Shown here: piece after piece, positions 25,925-35,035 of the stretch
How positions within the stretch are numbered: the first letter of the stretch is position 1
Layout of the letters: every line of letters begins with the position of its first letter
DNA from: CAZLWA01 sp964563165
GTDB lineage: Bacteria; CLD3; SB21
Assembly (NCBI GenBank): GCA_964563165.1
Contig: CAZLWA010000028.1
Span: forward strand, 46,905 to 110,904
Length of the DNA: 64,000 nt
Reading direction: 5' to 3'
The notes under the pieces: generated by a model
Seen by the model: the letters and a program-made list of their open reading frames with translations, nothing else
Database searches by the model: none
Told to the model about the DNA's origin: nothing
Made by a program: the position numbers and the translations under genes

Positions 25925-27247
25925 CTAGCCTGAGTTTTTTGTTTTTTTCAACATACTCAGCGACATTGCGCCCAGAATCACTATCACGACGGCCATTACC
26001 CCCCAAACCCACCAGCGGCTTCCGAACCACGGGCCCCGCAGCTCCTCGCTGAATGCCATTTTAAATTCATCGCCCAGGCTTAAGGTAACAAGGTTCGAGG
26101 GAATTTTGTCTTTGAAATAGACCAGATCATACTTCGGCAGCTCATCTCTTTGTTTTCCGTAAACCAGCCAATAATTCCGGTCGGGCGCCAATTCCGCTTT
26201 CAATTGGTATGGAATGCCCAGGACTGCCGCATCATGAATCGCCAGGGGCTGATCGTTGTAATTCGAAATTTCCAATCTGATTTTTTTTGTCCGCACGGCC
26301 GGGCCGTCGATCCGGTTCGGCTCCAGAGAGGAAAAAACCGATGATTGCCACACATTCCAGTCCTCGACGTATCCATTCGCGGTCTTCACGCTATCGCGGA
26401 GGACATACGCCGTGACGCTGCGATAATAGTCCTTTTCTGTTGTCACGGCCATCTGAAGGCGACGGACCGCATAACGGTCTTTTAAGGAGATCGTTACCAC
26501 CGTTTTCTTTGCCCTTTTGTCCTGCGTGATATTCCAGGCTGCGATGCCCAACGTATCGTAAGCCGCGGGGATTTCCCTGACCTCGCAGACCGTCGCTTTC
26601 ACCAGATCCAACGGGGTCCATTTCAATTTGTTCCCGGTCAACGCGCTCCGCAACCGTGCTGTTTCCGATTCGTCCAATGATCCGGGCCTAGACTCGGTGC
26701 TGAAACGAAGCCGGAAATAAGGATAATTGGAGTCATGAAAATTCAGGGCCGTATAATGAAAGCGCACATCCTCATTTTGAATACCCACCAATCGCTGCCC
26801 CTCCGAAAGGACCACCCACGCCTGCTGATCGAAGCTGCCTTCCAATTCTGCCAATCGCCAATCGAAATTTTTTTCAACAAATTCCAATTCAATGTGGTTG
26901 ACGGTATTGGACTCTTTTTGCCGAAGCGTAATTTCGTACCAACCCTTTTTCGCGTCATAACCTTTGTTGATCACCGCGAACGGAATTTCGGCTTTCTCAT
27001 TTTTTTCCTCCAACGATTCGAGCACATACGGAATTTCCGTCGAATCGCCCGACACGCGATACACGCGGAGGTCGTTGATGGCATCTCCGGTCCGCGCGAC
27101 CAACGAAGGCGGAAGTTTTATGGCATACCAGTTTTTTTCCTGAACGCTTTGCAGTTTCCGTTTGTACGCGTACGAATCCATTTGTGCAAACAGGGAGCCG
27201 CTCAGGGCCAGAAAAAGTAACAACCAAAATATTTTATTTTTCATCAT
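25925..27247 (-). CDS. DUF3999 family exported protein
   Basis: About 440 aa from the ATG at 27247. That start overlaps the end of the DUF2339 gene and begins a signal peptide (FWLLLFLALSGSLFAQ). The mature domain is beta-rich (about 20-390) with DINDLRVYRV-like and WYEITLRQKESNT segments, and ends in a single C-terminal membrane helix (WWVWGVMAVVIVILGAMSL) with a short basic tail, giving a mostly periplasmic protein anchored in the inner membrane. DUF3999 genes are typically found beside DUF2339 genes, as here; the joint function is unknown. Overlap of about 14 bp implies translational coupling. Confidence 0.85.
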   Translation of the reverse strand: MMKNKIFWLLLFLALSGSLFAQMDSYAYKRKLQSVQEKNWYAIKLPPSLVARTGDAINDLRVYRVSGDSTEIPYVLESLEEKNEKAEIPFAVINKGYDAKKGWYEITLRQKESNTVNHIELEFVEKNFDWRLAELEGSFDQQAWVVLSEGQRLVGIQNEDVRFHYTALNFHDSNYPYFRLRFSTESRPGSLDESETARLRSALTGNKLKWTPLDLVKATVCEVREIPAAYDTLGIAAWNITQDKRAKKTVVTISLKDRYAVRRLQMAVTTEKDYYRSVTAYVLRDSVKTANGYVEDWNVWQSSVFSSLEPNRIDGPAVRTKKIRLEISNYNDQPLAIHDAAVLGIPYQLKAELAPDRNYWLVYGKQRDELPKYDLVYFKDKIPSNLVTLSLGDEFKMAFSEELRGPWFGSRWWVWGVMAVVIVILGAMSLSMLKKTKNSG

Positions 27248-29540
27248 CGCCGAAGATCGCTTGTTTAAATTTTTGATATAAGAAAGCAACTATCAACAAC
27301 AGAACGCCCAGGGCCAGAAAAACAATAATTTTTCCGCCCGTCGAAATGTCCCGCAGATCGAACAGGTATAGTTTTATCAACGTAATGGCAAACAATGAAA
27401 TGGCAAACAGGCGTAAAACTTTTCTGCGTTTCCAGATCCCGATGACTATGAGACCCAATGAATACACGCCCCACAATATCGAATATCCGACTTTGTGCGC
27501 CAATTCCTGCCGATCGATTTCGTCGGCGGGATTCGTCAGGACGAACCAGGTTGCCAGTTCGCGGCTTAAGGCAATGAGAATGACAAAATGCGTCATGACG
27601 GGAAAATATTTGGCAAGAGCGGTTTCATGGGTGTTCAGCATTCGATGAGTCAAGACCATGAGCAGGGCGGCACATGCATAGCAGATGTAACGGATCGCGA
27701 TAGCTGAATATCCCGCCGGGAAATAAACATTTTCCGCCGCATGAACAAAACTCTGACGCAAAAGGTACAATTCCTGTAAACCGCCGGTGAGAAAACTTAA
27801 AATGAAGATCATATTCAAAACGAGCGCGGTCCATAACCAAAACTTCTGCGGCTGCCTTTTCCAAACGAGAAGAGTCAGCGCCGACAGAAAGAGCGCGGAA
27901 TAATTCATCATCCACACGCTTTGGAAATGCAGCAGATCCGCGTTATACGTTTTGTAATCCTGCAATGGGATCGCGGTGAGAAAGTATTCCCTTTGCCAGT
28001 AGTGAGCAACTTCCAGTCCCAGCGCAAAATAACTGAATACCAGGAGAAGTCCGCCGACAGCATAACCGGCAAACACAACGATCTTGGATTTTTCAACAGC
28101 TTCGTAAATATATTTTTTGCTCGACGACAAGATCCATATACCGGCCAACGCACCGATATACAGAAGCGAAGTAAAAAAAGTGATATTCGCAATCGACCGC
28201 ATGGCCATGATCGAGGACTCGTTATCGTAGTTCTTCCAGTCATCCATCAAACTGATCCCCGCCAAAAAGACCAACGCATACGCCAGACGTTCGTAAAAAA
28301 TAACTTTCTGCGTGCGCCCTATCCAGAACATCAGCAGCGCACCCGCGGACCAAAACATCGTGACCCAATTCCCGTTCAGCTGCACCGGGACGGCGATGGT
28401 GAGGAAGGTCAGAACCATGCCCATTTCGAGATAGAAAAATCTTCTGTCCGTAAGCTTCGACCGGAACGTATAGGTTGCGAATGCAAAATGTACCAGCGCA
28501 TTGCCCAGCGTAAACAGGCCCACATAGACTCCGTCGTCGATTTTTTCAAAGATCGTGTAGCCGATCCCGAAATACGTGAAACTGTTCAGCCCTATCATCA
28601 CCACGTCTTTGGCGCCGAATAACTCCTGTTTGATCAATTTGTAAGCCGTGATCATGAGATAGAACATCAGGAAAAAAACGGCACTGAACATAGCTGCAAC
28701 GGCGAAATGTTTTTCCGGATCGTATTTGTCGAAGAACCAGGCTGAGAAAATGATCCACGATAACGTAAACGCGACCCAATTGAGCACGCGCCAATATTTT
28801 TTGAATGCGAGAAAAAGAATACCCGCGTTGATCAAGGTCATGTAGGAGAATAATATCAACACCCGCCCGGAATTGTCACTCAGTAAAAACGGAACGCCGT
28901 AAGCGCCCGCCAATCCGAGTACGCCGATGATCTGGCGATTGTAGATGGTGGCGGAAAAAACGGTGAACGCGGTAAACAGCACCATGAAGGCAAAGGCGGC
29001 CCATTGGGGGATGAGCTGATAAAAATCGTAGGCGGCAAAAGTTGAAAAATACAGCGTCGCCATACCGCCGCTCAAGAGCACCGCACTAAACGCTTCGTAT
29101 TTTTCTTTCAACTTAAATGCGATGCCCAATAGAACCGCACCCGACATGACGCCGAGGAATACGCGCCCGATCGGACCGATCATGTCGTTGTCGATCGCAT
29201 ATTTCACAAAAATACCGAGCCCGATCACCAGAACAATAATTCCGATGATGGTGATCAATTTTCCGCCGATAAATTCTTCGATGTTATGGGACGCCGGCTT
29301 TGGCTGCGGTATTTGTTGAGATGCTGTGGGCGCCGGAACTGCAGCCGGCTTGATTTCCTGAGGTTTTACCACGGGCGTGGCGATTTTTTGCTCAGCGGGA
29401 ATGGGGACAGCCGTTTTTACGCCTTTGAGCGCGGCGAGTTCCTGTTTGACGTTCGCCAGATCGACCTGCGCATTGATGAGCGAATTGGTGATAAATTGGA
29501 TGCGTTTCTCCAGCTGCTCGATGGAATTAGGATCGTTCAT
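27234..29540 (-). CDS. DUF2339 family polytopic membrane protein
   Basis: 768 aa. A soluble N-terminus with a predicted coiled coil (about 5-40) and a Pro/Ala-rich linker (to about 85) is followed by some twenty or more membrane helices, beginning EFIGGKLITIIGIIVLVIGL, the hallmark of DUF2339. The C-terminus contains GGKIIVFLALGVLLLIVAFL. The function is unknown. It is flanked by an amidohydrolase gene 13 bp upstream and by its usual partner DUF3999 overlapping downstream. The family is widespread in Gram-negative bacteria. Confidence 0.9.
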   Translation of the reverse strand: MNDPNSIEQLEKRIQFITNSLINAQVDLANVKQELAALKGVKTAVPIPAEQKIATPVVKPQEIKPAAVPAPTASQQIPQPKPASHNIEEFIGGKLITIIGIIVLVIGLGIFVKYAIDNDMIGPIGRVFLGVMSGAVLLGIAFKLKEKYEAFSAVLLSGGMATLYFSTFAAYDFYQLIPQWAAFAFMVLFTAFTVFSATIYNRQIIGVLGLAGAYGVPFLLSDNSGRVLILFSYMTLINAGILFLAFKKYWRVLNWVAFTLSWIIFSAWFFDKYDPEKHFAVAAMFSAVFFLMFYLMITAYKLIKQELFGAKDVVMIGLNSFTYFGIGYTIFEKIDDGVYVGLFTLGNALVHFAFATYTFRSKLTDRRFFYLEMGMVLTFLTIAVPVQLNGNWVTMFWSAGALLMFWIGRTQKVIFYERLAYALVFLAGISLMDDWKNYDNESSIMAMRSIANITFFTSLLYIGALAGIWILSSSKKYIYEAVEKSKIVVFAGYAVGGLLLVFSYFALGLEVAHYWQREYFLTAIPLQDYKTYNADLLHFQSVWMMNYSALFLSALTLLVWKRQPQKFWLWTALVLNMIFILSFLTGGLQELYLLRQSFVHAAENVYFPAGYSAIAIRYICYACAALLMVLTHRMLNTHETALAKYFPVMTHFVILIALSRELATWFVLTNPADEIDRQELAHKVGYSILWGVYSLGLIVIGIWKRRKVLRLFAISLFAITLIKLYLFDLRDISTGGKIIVFLALGVLLLIVAFLYQKFKQAIFGDDEK

Positions 29541-29553
29541 AATTTTCTAATTT

Positions 29554-30846
29554 TTATTTTTGTAATTCGTTTTTGTAAACAACTCCACTCTTCATTACAA
29601 ACGGGATTTTTTCTAATACCGAGATGTCCTTGAGGGGGTCCGGCTTTACCGCAACCAGATCGGCAAATTTTCCGACCTGGATGCTTCCAATGTGATCGGA
29701 TTGTCCGATCAGTTCCGCAGCCACACTGGTCGCGGATTGGATCGCCTGCATGGGCGTCATGCCGTATTGAACCATGTACGCAAATTGTTTTGCATTCCAC
29801 CCGTGAGGATATACTCCCGCATCGGTTCCGAACGCGATCTTCACGCCGGCTTTGACCGCTTTTTGAAAACTTTCGCGTTGAGTTTTTCCGACTTTCTTTT
29901 CTTTTTCCAGTATTTTGACGGGATAGCCCAGCCGAGCGTATTCCGATAGAATATAATCGTCGTTATAAATATCCGAAACGAGATACGTACCGTGCGATAT
30001 CATCATCCGGATCGCCTCGTCGTCGAGAAAACTGCCGTGTTCGATGGACGTCACACCTGCGGTAACGGCGCGTTTGATGCCTTCCGTGCCGTGCGCGTGG
30101 GCGGCGACTTTTTTCCCCCACATATTCGCTTCTTCCACCAGCGCCTTCATTTCCTCCAATGAATACTGCGGAGCGCCGACGGATTCTTCTTCCGACAGCA
30201 CGCCCGCCGTGGCGATCATTTTTATCACGTCGGCGCCGTTCTTAATGTTCCAGCGGACTTTTTTCCGGATCGCATCCGCGCCGTCGGCGATGCCGTCAAA
30301 ATTATCAAAACGAAGGTACGGCGAGAATCCGTTGAGGTCGGCGTGCCCGCCGGTCGAACCGATCCCGTATCCGGCAACGAACAAACGGGGCCCCGGAATT
30401 TTTCCCGCATCGATGGCTTTTTTCAAAGCGACGTCGATAAATTCCGCCGACCCGACGTCGCGGCAAGCCGTAAAGCCCGCCTGCAGCGTACGTTGGGCAT
30501 ATAGATGAGCCGTGACGGCATAATCGATCGGCGATTTGCGGAATAGGTCGTCAATGTAATTTTCCGGCTGAGCGGTGATGTGTGTGTGGCAGTCGATCAG
30601 CCCGGGCAAGACCGTGGCATCGCTTAAGTCTATAATGATCGCATTCGACGGGATCGGGATGCTGCCTTCATTTCCCACCGCTTTGATTTTGTCGCCTTCG
30701 ATGAGAATGATTTGTTTTTCCAGAGCTTTTCCGTTAACGACATCAAGTAATCGCCCGGCTTTGATGGCCGTAACCGGAATGTCTTTTCGGTCTTGACCAA
30801 AAAGAGAAACGTTCAAAATGAAAACTAAAAGCAAAAAGCGCTTCAT
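29554..30846 (-). CDS. Exported metal-dependent amidohydrolase (imidazolonepropionase-like)
   Basis: 430 aa from ATG 30846, which begins a signal peptide (MKRFLLLVFILNVSLFGQ). The amidohydrolase metal centre is complete: DCHTHI (HxH), VIKMIATAG (carboxylated Lys), KVAAHAHGTEG, SIEHGSFL and FGTDAGVYPHG (Asp). Such secreted members often hydrolyse Xaa-Pro or Xaa-Arg dipeptides or cyclic amides, and the substrate here is unknown. It heads a three-gene minus-strand unit with DUF2339 and DUF3999, 13 bp apart. It acts in the periplasm. Confidence 0.9.
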   Translation of the reverse strand: MKRFLLLVFILNVSLFGQDRKDIPVTAIKAGRLLDVVNGKALEKQIILIEGDKIKAVGNEGSIPIPSNAIIIDLSDATVLPGLIDCHTHITAQPENYIDDLFRKSPIDYAVTAHLYAQRTLQAGFTACRDVGSAEFIDVALKKAIDAGKIPGPRLFVAGYGIGSTGGHADLNGFSPYLRFDNFDGIADGADAIRKKVRWNIKNGADVIKMIATAGVLSEEESVGAPQYSLEEMKALVEEANMWGKKVAAHAHGTEGIKRAVTAGVTSIEHGSFLDDEAIRMMISHGTYLVSDIYNDDYILSEYARLGYPVKILEKEKKVGKTQRESFQKAVKAGVKIAFGTDAGVYPHGWNAKQFAYMVQYGMTPMQAIQSATSVAAELIGQSDHIGSIQVGKFADLVAVKPDPLKDISVLEKIPFVMKSGVVYKNELQK

Positions 30847-31181
30847 CAGGGGCCTCGTCAACATGATTCTGTCGGCGGTATGTTAGAAGGATTTGGTATG
30901 CAAGTTTAGGTAAAATTATTTCTTGTATCAAATGGTTTTTTCTCAAATAGCAAGAAGCGGGTGGCATTCGCCATACTTAAACTACATATTGAACAAATAA
31001 AATTGAACCTTGAAGGTTCCTTCAACGAAGGACTCGAAATTTTTCATAAACAGATAGAACCTTCAAGGTTCCAAATGGACGTTGGCGATGTTTTTTTCGC
31101 TTTGATGAAGCTCTTTATGTGTGTAATTTTCCAAAGTGCTCAATCAGAATAAGCAGCCTTCCCAAAACAACGGATAGATTT
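30847..31181. other. Gene-free stretch with REP-type palindromes
   Basis: A short open frame at 30961-31152 has no ribosome site and covers the repeats, so it is not taken as a gene. The stretch holds two palindromic repeat cores described separately. Nothing else is recognised. Confidence 0.5.
31005..31071. repeat. Pair of REP-type palindromes, family A
   Basis: GAACCTTGAAGGTTC (31005-31019) and GAACCTTCAAGGTTC (31057-31071) are each 7+1+7 palindromes and are also inverted with respect to one another. Their core is the same AACCTT/AAGGTT pairing as the palindromes around the RAYT gene at 62-64 kb. Confidence 0.8.
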
Positions 31182-31933
31182 ATGAATCCATTGGTTTCTG
31201 CGGGTGTTAAGTTGGTCATGCTGTGTATCCTGCACTATTCCTTCTGCGCCGCGGTAGCCGTGGAGACGGCCGATTCGTCGGCCGCGCCCGCCCGCGCCGT
31301 TTTGAGAGTCCGGTTCAGCTCGGCGGGTTTCTTGCCCTATTCGGGAAAATTGTTAATACGCATCCGTCCGCCGGAATATTTTTTTCTTATGAAGGGCATC
31401 CGGTCACATGGTTTGCGTTTGAAAACGCCGATCTGAGTTCCGGGGCGTCGGAGGTGAATTATTTTCAGTCGGGCCTCATGAGCCGATTCAATGTGACGCC
31501 GCATTTCTCGACTTCACAATACGCCATCGTGGAAGTGCCTCAGAACGGCAGATTATATTCATCTCCCTACGTTATCGGAGGATTGGTGCTGACGTTCGAC
31601 CTGTCAAAAATCTGGACCATCGAAAATACGATCCTCATCGCGGACGGATTCAGGAACGCCGATGCCAAAGACCTGATCAATCGCCTGCAGATCAAATGTT
31701 CATCCGCTTACGGAGATGGGTCGGTTCTTAATTGGAATAATTCCGGTTATTTCGATAAGATCGCATTTCACGCGATCGGCGTCATGGTCAGCTTCCCCGC
31801 CTTCAAGGTCTCGAAGGCGGTGGATCTGCAGGCTTCGATCCTTTATTTGCACATGCTTCACCGCGACGACGGGATTACGGCTTTGAATCGCGGGCTGACG
31901 GTTACCCTGTCGTGCCCAATCTATATCCGGTGA
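31182..31933 (+). pseudogene. Exported beta-rich protein of unknown function, frameshifted
   Basis: An ATG at 31182 starts a signal peptide (MNPLVSAGVKLVMLCILHY...) in one frame, while the rest of the protein (about 190 aa, to the stop at 31933) is in another frame. Reading one extra A in GGGAAAATT near 31345-31353 joins them smoothly: VRFSSAGFLPYSGK becomes continuous with VNTHPSAGIFFSYEG. The mature part is rich in aromatic and small residues like an outer-membrane or lectin-type beta protein, ending VTLSCPIYIR. No family is recognised. The frameshift is either real decay or a sequence error. Confidence 0.6.
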
Positions 31934-31935
31934 GA

Positions 31936-31969
31936 AAATAAAAATCCCCGTTTAAAAATTCAAACGGGG
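31936..31969 (-). terminator. Rho-independent terminator of the thioredoxin-like genes
   Basis: CCCCGTTT and AAACGGGG form an 8-bp stem. On the minus strand a T-rich run (ATTTTTATTTT) follows. It lies between convergent genes and ends the 31996 transcript. Confidence 0.8.
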
Positions 31970-31975
31970 ACCTAA

Positions 31976-31988
31976 AACCTTCAAGGTT
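31976..31988. repeat. Isolated family A repeat half (AACCTTCAAGGTT)
   Basis: One 13-bp arm of the family A palindromes next to the terminator. No second 13-5-13 arm is present. Confidence 0.7.
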
Positions 31989-31995
31989 CAATAAG

Positions 31996-32601
31996 TCAAC
32001 TCTTCTTCCACTTGATGCTGCAGCCGATCGCTTTCGTGGAGCTCAGAACGGGTTTTTGCCCTTTCGAGACCGCATCAATCGCCGTTTCCACGTATTTGGC
32101 TTTGACCGCGCCGGCATCTTCCGTATTGTCATCGATCGCGCCGATATAAACCACCTCCAGATCCGCCCCGCTCTTCTTCAATAAGAAAATATGCGGCGTC
32201 GCTTTCGCACCGTAAGTCCTGGTTACCGCCTGGGTCTCATCCACCAAATACGGGAACGTGTAATTTTTCTCTTTCGCGCGCTTGACCATGTTGTCGAAGG
32301 AATCTTCCGGTTCTGCACCAGGATCGTTCGGATTGATGGCAATGACCGGATATCCGAGCGCGGCGAATTTTTTATCCAGGTCTATGATTCGCTGTTCATA
32401 CGCTTTGGCATACGGACAGTGATTGCAGGTAAACGTAACGATAAACCCTTTCGCATCTTTGTAATCTTTGAGGGATACCATTTTACCGTCAATATTTTTT
32501 AAAGAAAAATCTGTCGCTTTGTCGCCGACTTTATACTGGGAGAATGCTTTGCCACTAAGGCACAAAGACACCAAGAGAATACCTGACAGAACTCGTTTCA
32601 T
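31996..32601 (-). CDS. Exported thioredoxin-like (AhpC/TSA-type) redox protein
   Basis: 201 aa from ATG 32601, preceded by AAAGGAAC. The signal peptide core (LLVSLCLSGKAFSQ) is encoded by the antisense of a dispersed repeat word (32551-32577). The mature domain is a peroxiredoxin/TlpA-like fold: VGDKATDFSLKNIDGKMVSL, the redox motif TFTCNHCPYAKAYE (CxxC), and YGAKATPHIFLLKK. Such proteins reduce disulfides or peroxides in the periplasm. It follows a TlpA-like gene by one base, so the two are one unit, and the Cys-proximal sequence resembles alkyl hydroperoxide reductase-like family members rather than classic thioredoxin. Confidence 0.87.
   Translation of the reverse strand: MKRVLSGILLVSLCLSGKAFSQYKVGDKATDFSLKNIDGKMVSLKDYKDAKGFIVTFTCNHCPYAKAYEQRIIDLDKKFAALGYPVIAINPNDPGAEPEDSFDNMVKRAKEKNYTFPYLVDETQAVTRTYGAKATPHIFLLKKSGADLEVVYIGAIDDNTEDAGAVKAKYVETAIDAVSKGQKPVLSSTKAIGCSIKWKKS
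32551..32577. repeat. Dispersed repeat word (GGCACAAAGACAC) inside a signal peptide
   Basis: Matches the word at 60753-60777 in 22 of 25 positions. Here its antisense codes for the hydrophobic core of the signal peptide of the 31996 gene. Confidence 0.7.
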
Positions 32602-32602
32602 T

Positions 32603-33115
32603 TTAGTTCCTTTCATTTAGTTTAACGACGATTGAATCCAGTTGTTTGAAGCTGTCAAATTTGTTTTGGAAAAATTGCCGCATATTTTTTTTAGAATTTA
32701 CGATCAGAGTTACCGGAATCGCTCCCGACCAATCTTTCGAAACCTTGTCAATATAGCTATTGGCGTCGGTTTCGTCCAGAAGAAGAACCTGCGATCGAAT
32801 ATTTTTTTGACGAATGAAAAGATTGACCTTCGATTCCAATTTCGACTTGAAATCCAGGCTCACTAAAATAATTCTTAATTTCTCATTCGTGATTTTTGCA
32901 TTATCATTTAGTTTTTCAAAATACGGCAATTCCTCGACGCACGGGCTGCACCACGTAGCCCAGAAATTGATGACATACGTCGTGTCGTCATTTTTATGGA
33001 AATATTTTTCTAATTCAGAAAACTTAATGGCCGCAGCGTCCTGAGAAAAACCACGCAAAGAGAATAGTATTAGAACTAACAACTGAAAACTGATAACTGA
33101 TAACTTATTATTCAT
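32603..33115 (-). CDS. TlpA-like thioredoxin-fold exported protein
   Basis: 170 aa. A signal peptide (MNNKLSVISFQLLVLILFSL...) precedes a thioredoxin fold with the TlpA-type active site FWATWCSPCVEELPYFEKL (WCxPC) and the cis-Pro region SGAIPVTLIVNSKK. TlpA/ResA proteins keep periplasmic cysteines reduced, for instance in cytochrome c or oxidase assembly. The first ~13 residues are encoded by a repeat (33078-33138) of CAGTTATCAGTT-type words that also encodes the last residues of the upstream permease. The second thioredoxin-like gene follows after one base. Confidence 0.9.
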   Translation of the reverse strand: MNNKLSVISFQLLVLILFSLRGFSQDAAAIKFSELEKYFHKNDDTTYVINFWATWCSPCVEELPYFEKLNDNAKITNEKLRIILVSLDFKSKLESKVNLFIRQKNIRSQVLLLDETDANSYIDKVSKDWSGAIPVTLIVNSKKNMRQFFQNKFDSFKQLDSIVVKLNERN

Positions 33116-33138
33116 TGCTCATTAATCATTATTCATTG
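33078..33138. repeat. Intergenic repeat words overlapping two genes
   Basis: AACTGATAACTGATAAC words (33088-33104) and TTCATTGCTCATTAATCATT words (33112-33138). The block encodes the start of the TlpA-like signal peptide and the last residues (MNND) of the permease. Confidence 0.7.
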
Positions 33139-34861
33139 AATGAAGTTTGCTCGAGCGGTAACTGTAACTGAAATAAACGATCAGGCCCACGACCAGCCAG
33201 ATGACGAAGCGGAACCAGTTGGTGATTCCCAGTTCTGTCATGAGATATAAACAGGAAGACAAACCCAATACCGGAATCAGCGATAATCGCTTCATAAAAG
33301 ACAGTGCGGTGACGCCGGCGGATACAACCATAAATAGGATCAGGGGAATTTTGTGTTTAAAAACATCCCATCCGTGCGCTTGGCCGGCCGGATCCTGTAG
33401 GCTGAAAAAATTGTTCCAGTCCTCGTTATAGAAACGGTAAAGAATGAAAATTGTTCCAAAAAATAACACGGGCACGATGTAGCGGCCGTTGATATAGGTC
33501 ATTTTGAATTTTCGATCCGGGACATTTTTGGAATTTTGCAGAACCAGAATGCCTCCGCATACGAGCACGAATGCGAATAAAGTTCCGATGCTCGTAAGAT
33601 CCGTCACTTCCGTGAGATTCATGAACAGCGCAGGAATGGCCACCACTAAACCGGCCATGACCGTAGAGAACGACGGCGTATGGTATTTCGGATGAATATT
33701 CGAAAAACGTTTCGGTAAGAGCCCGTCGCGGCTCATGCACATCCAAATGCGCGCCTGCCCGATCTGGAAAACCAAGAACACGCTGGCCGTGGCCACGACC
33801 GCGCTGATGGCGACGATGCCGCTGAAAAAATCAAGGCCGACTTTCTTGAAAACAAACGCCATAGGGTCGCCGACGGCTAATTCAGAATAATGGACCATTC
33901 CCGTGAGCGTAAGGGAAATAATGACATAGAGAACCGTGCAAATCAACAGCGAATAGAACATCCCGAGCGGCAGGTCCCGCTGCGGGTTTTGGCATTCTTC
34001 CGCCGTGGTCGAAATGGCGTCAAATCCTATGTACGCGAAGAACACGGCTGACACGCCCTTCAAAACGCCGTTGACACCGTTTGGGGCGAACGGGCTCCAG
34101 TTGGCGGGATCGATATAAAAAAATCCGACGATGATCACGACTAAAATAATAGAAAGCTTTATACCGACCATAATGTTGCTCGCATTGCGCGATTCCTTTA
34201 TTCCCATATATATTAAATAGGAAATAAGCAGCGTGATCATCAGGGCGGGCAGGTCCGCGACGAAATGAAACGAGCCGATGGCCGGTGCGGTTTCCCAGGC
34301 CTGCGATGCGTTGGCAAGCGCGGAAGGAATATCGGATTTTCCCTGCGCGAGCAGACCGATCACCTGGTCATGTCCACGCCATGCGGTAAGAAAATCCATG
34401 GTGAGATACGGCGGAATATTAATTCCCAAACCGCTCAGAAATCCCGTAAAATAATCCGACCATGAAATAGCTACGGCGATATTGCCGATGGCGTATTCCA
34501 TCAACAGATCCCATCCGATGATCCACGCGATGAGTTCTCCGAACGAAGCATAGGCGTAAGTGTACGCGCTCCCGGCTACCGGGATCATGGAGGCAAATTC
34601 CGCATAACAAAGCGCCGAGAATCCGCAGGCGAGTGCGGTGAAAATAAAAAGCAGAGACACGGCCGGCCCTCCGCTGGCGCTGGCGTTACCGATCGTACTG
34701 AAAATACCCGCACCGACCACGGCGGCAATTCCGAATGCGGTCAGATCCCTGACGGTCAGCGTTCTGTTGAGCGCCGCGGCATGCTCGGCATCCGCAAATC
34801 CTTTTTGCGCCTCGGCCAGGATGCTGGCGACCGTTTTCCGCCGAAGTAAGTTTTTGATCAT
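33122..34861 (-). CDS. APC superfamily amino-acid permease (cationic amino acid transporter type)
   Basis: 579 aa with about fourteen helices. The APC start is clear: TLTVRDLTAFGIAAVVGAGI with the GAGIF substrate loop, then CAGSAYTYAYASFGELIAW-like VAGSAYTYAYASFGELIAW and VFFAYIGFDAISTTAEECQN. It resembles YfnA/CAT-type transporters that import neutral or cationic amino acids by proton symport or exchange. No amino-acid enzyme genes are adjacent to hint at the substrate. The final residues HSMNND derive from a repeat shared with the start of the next gene. Confidence 0.9.
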   Translation of the reverse strand: MIKNLLRRKTVASILAEAQKGFADAEHAAALNRTLTVRDLTAFGIAAVVGAGIFSTIGNASASGGPAVSLLFIFTALACGFSALCYAEFASMIPVAGSAYTYAYASFGELIAWIIGWDLLMEYAIGNIAVAISWSDYFTGFLSGLGINIPPYLTMDFLTAWRGHDQVIGLLAQGKSDIPSALANASQAWETAPAIGSFHFVADLPALMITLLISYLIYMGIKESRNASNIMVGIKLSIILVVIIVGFFYIDPANWSPFAPNGVNGVLKGVSAVFFAYIGFDAISTTAEECQNPQRDLPLGMFYSLLICTVLYVIISLTLTGMVHYSELAVGDPMAFVFKKVGLDFFSGIVAISAVVATASVFLVFQIGQARIWMCMSRDGLLPKRFSNIHPKYHTPSFSTVMAGLVVAIPALFMNLTEVTDLTSIGTLFAFVLVCGGILVLQNSKNVPDRKFKMTYINGRYIVPVLFFGTIFILYRFYNEDWNNFFSLQDPAGQAHGWDVFKHKIPLILFMVVSAGVTALSFMKRLSLIPVLGLSSCLYLMTELGITNWFRFVIWLVVGLIVYFSYSYRSSKLHSMNND

Positions 34862-34979
34862 GAAATTTCCGATGTGATATGATTTTACTGAAATGAAAAA
34901 AGAATCAAAAGATAAGACTGACCAATGTCAAGAAATTTGGAGAATTAAACAAGATTATTTTTCTAGCCTGTATTCCGGC

Positions 34980-35020
34980 AAAAAAAAACCTCATTCCGCA
35001 CAGGAAATGAGGTTTTTTTT
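34980..35020 (-). terminator. Strong rho-independent terminator of the NaPi gene
   Basis: CCTCATT...AATGAGG stem with GCACA loop and runs of at least eight T on the minus strand (and eight T on the plus strand). It ends the transcript of the 35036 gene. Confidence 0.9.
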
Positions 35021-35035
35021 TCTCAACTCCGGAGA

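Noticed and set aside
30961..31152. Short plus-strand frame upstream of the 31182 gene
   Set aside because: It covers the palindromes, has no ribosome site, and its residues follow the repeat sequence.
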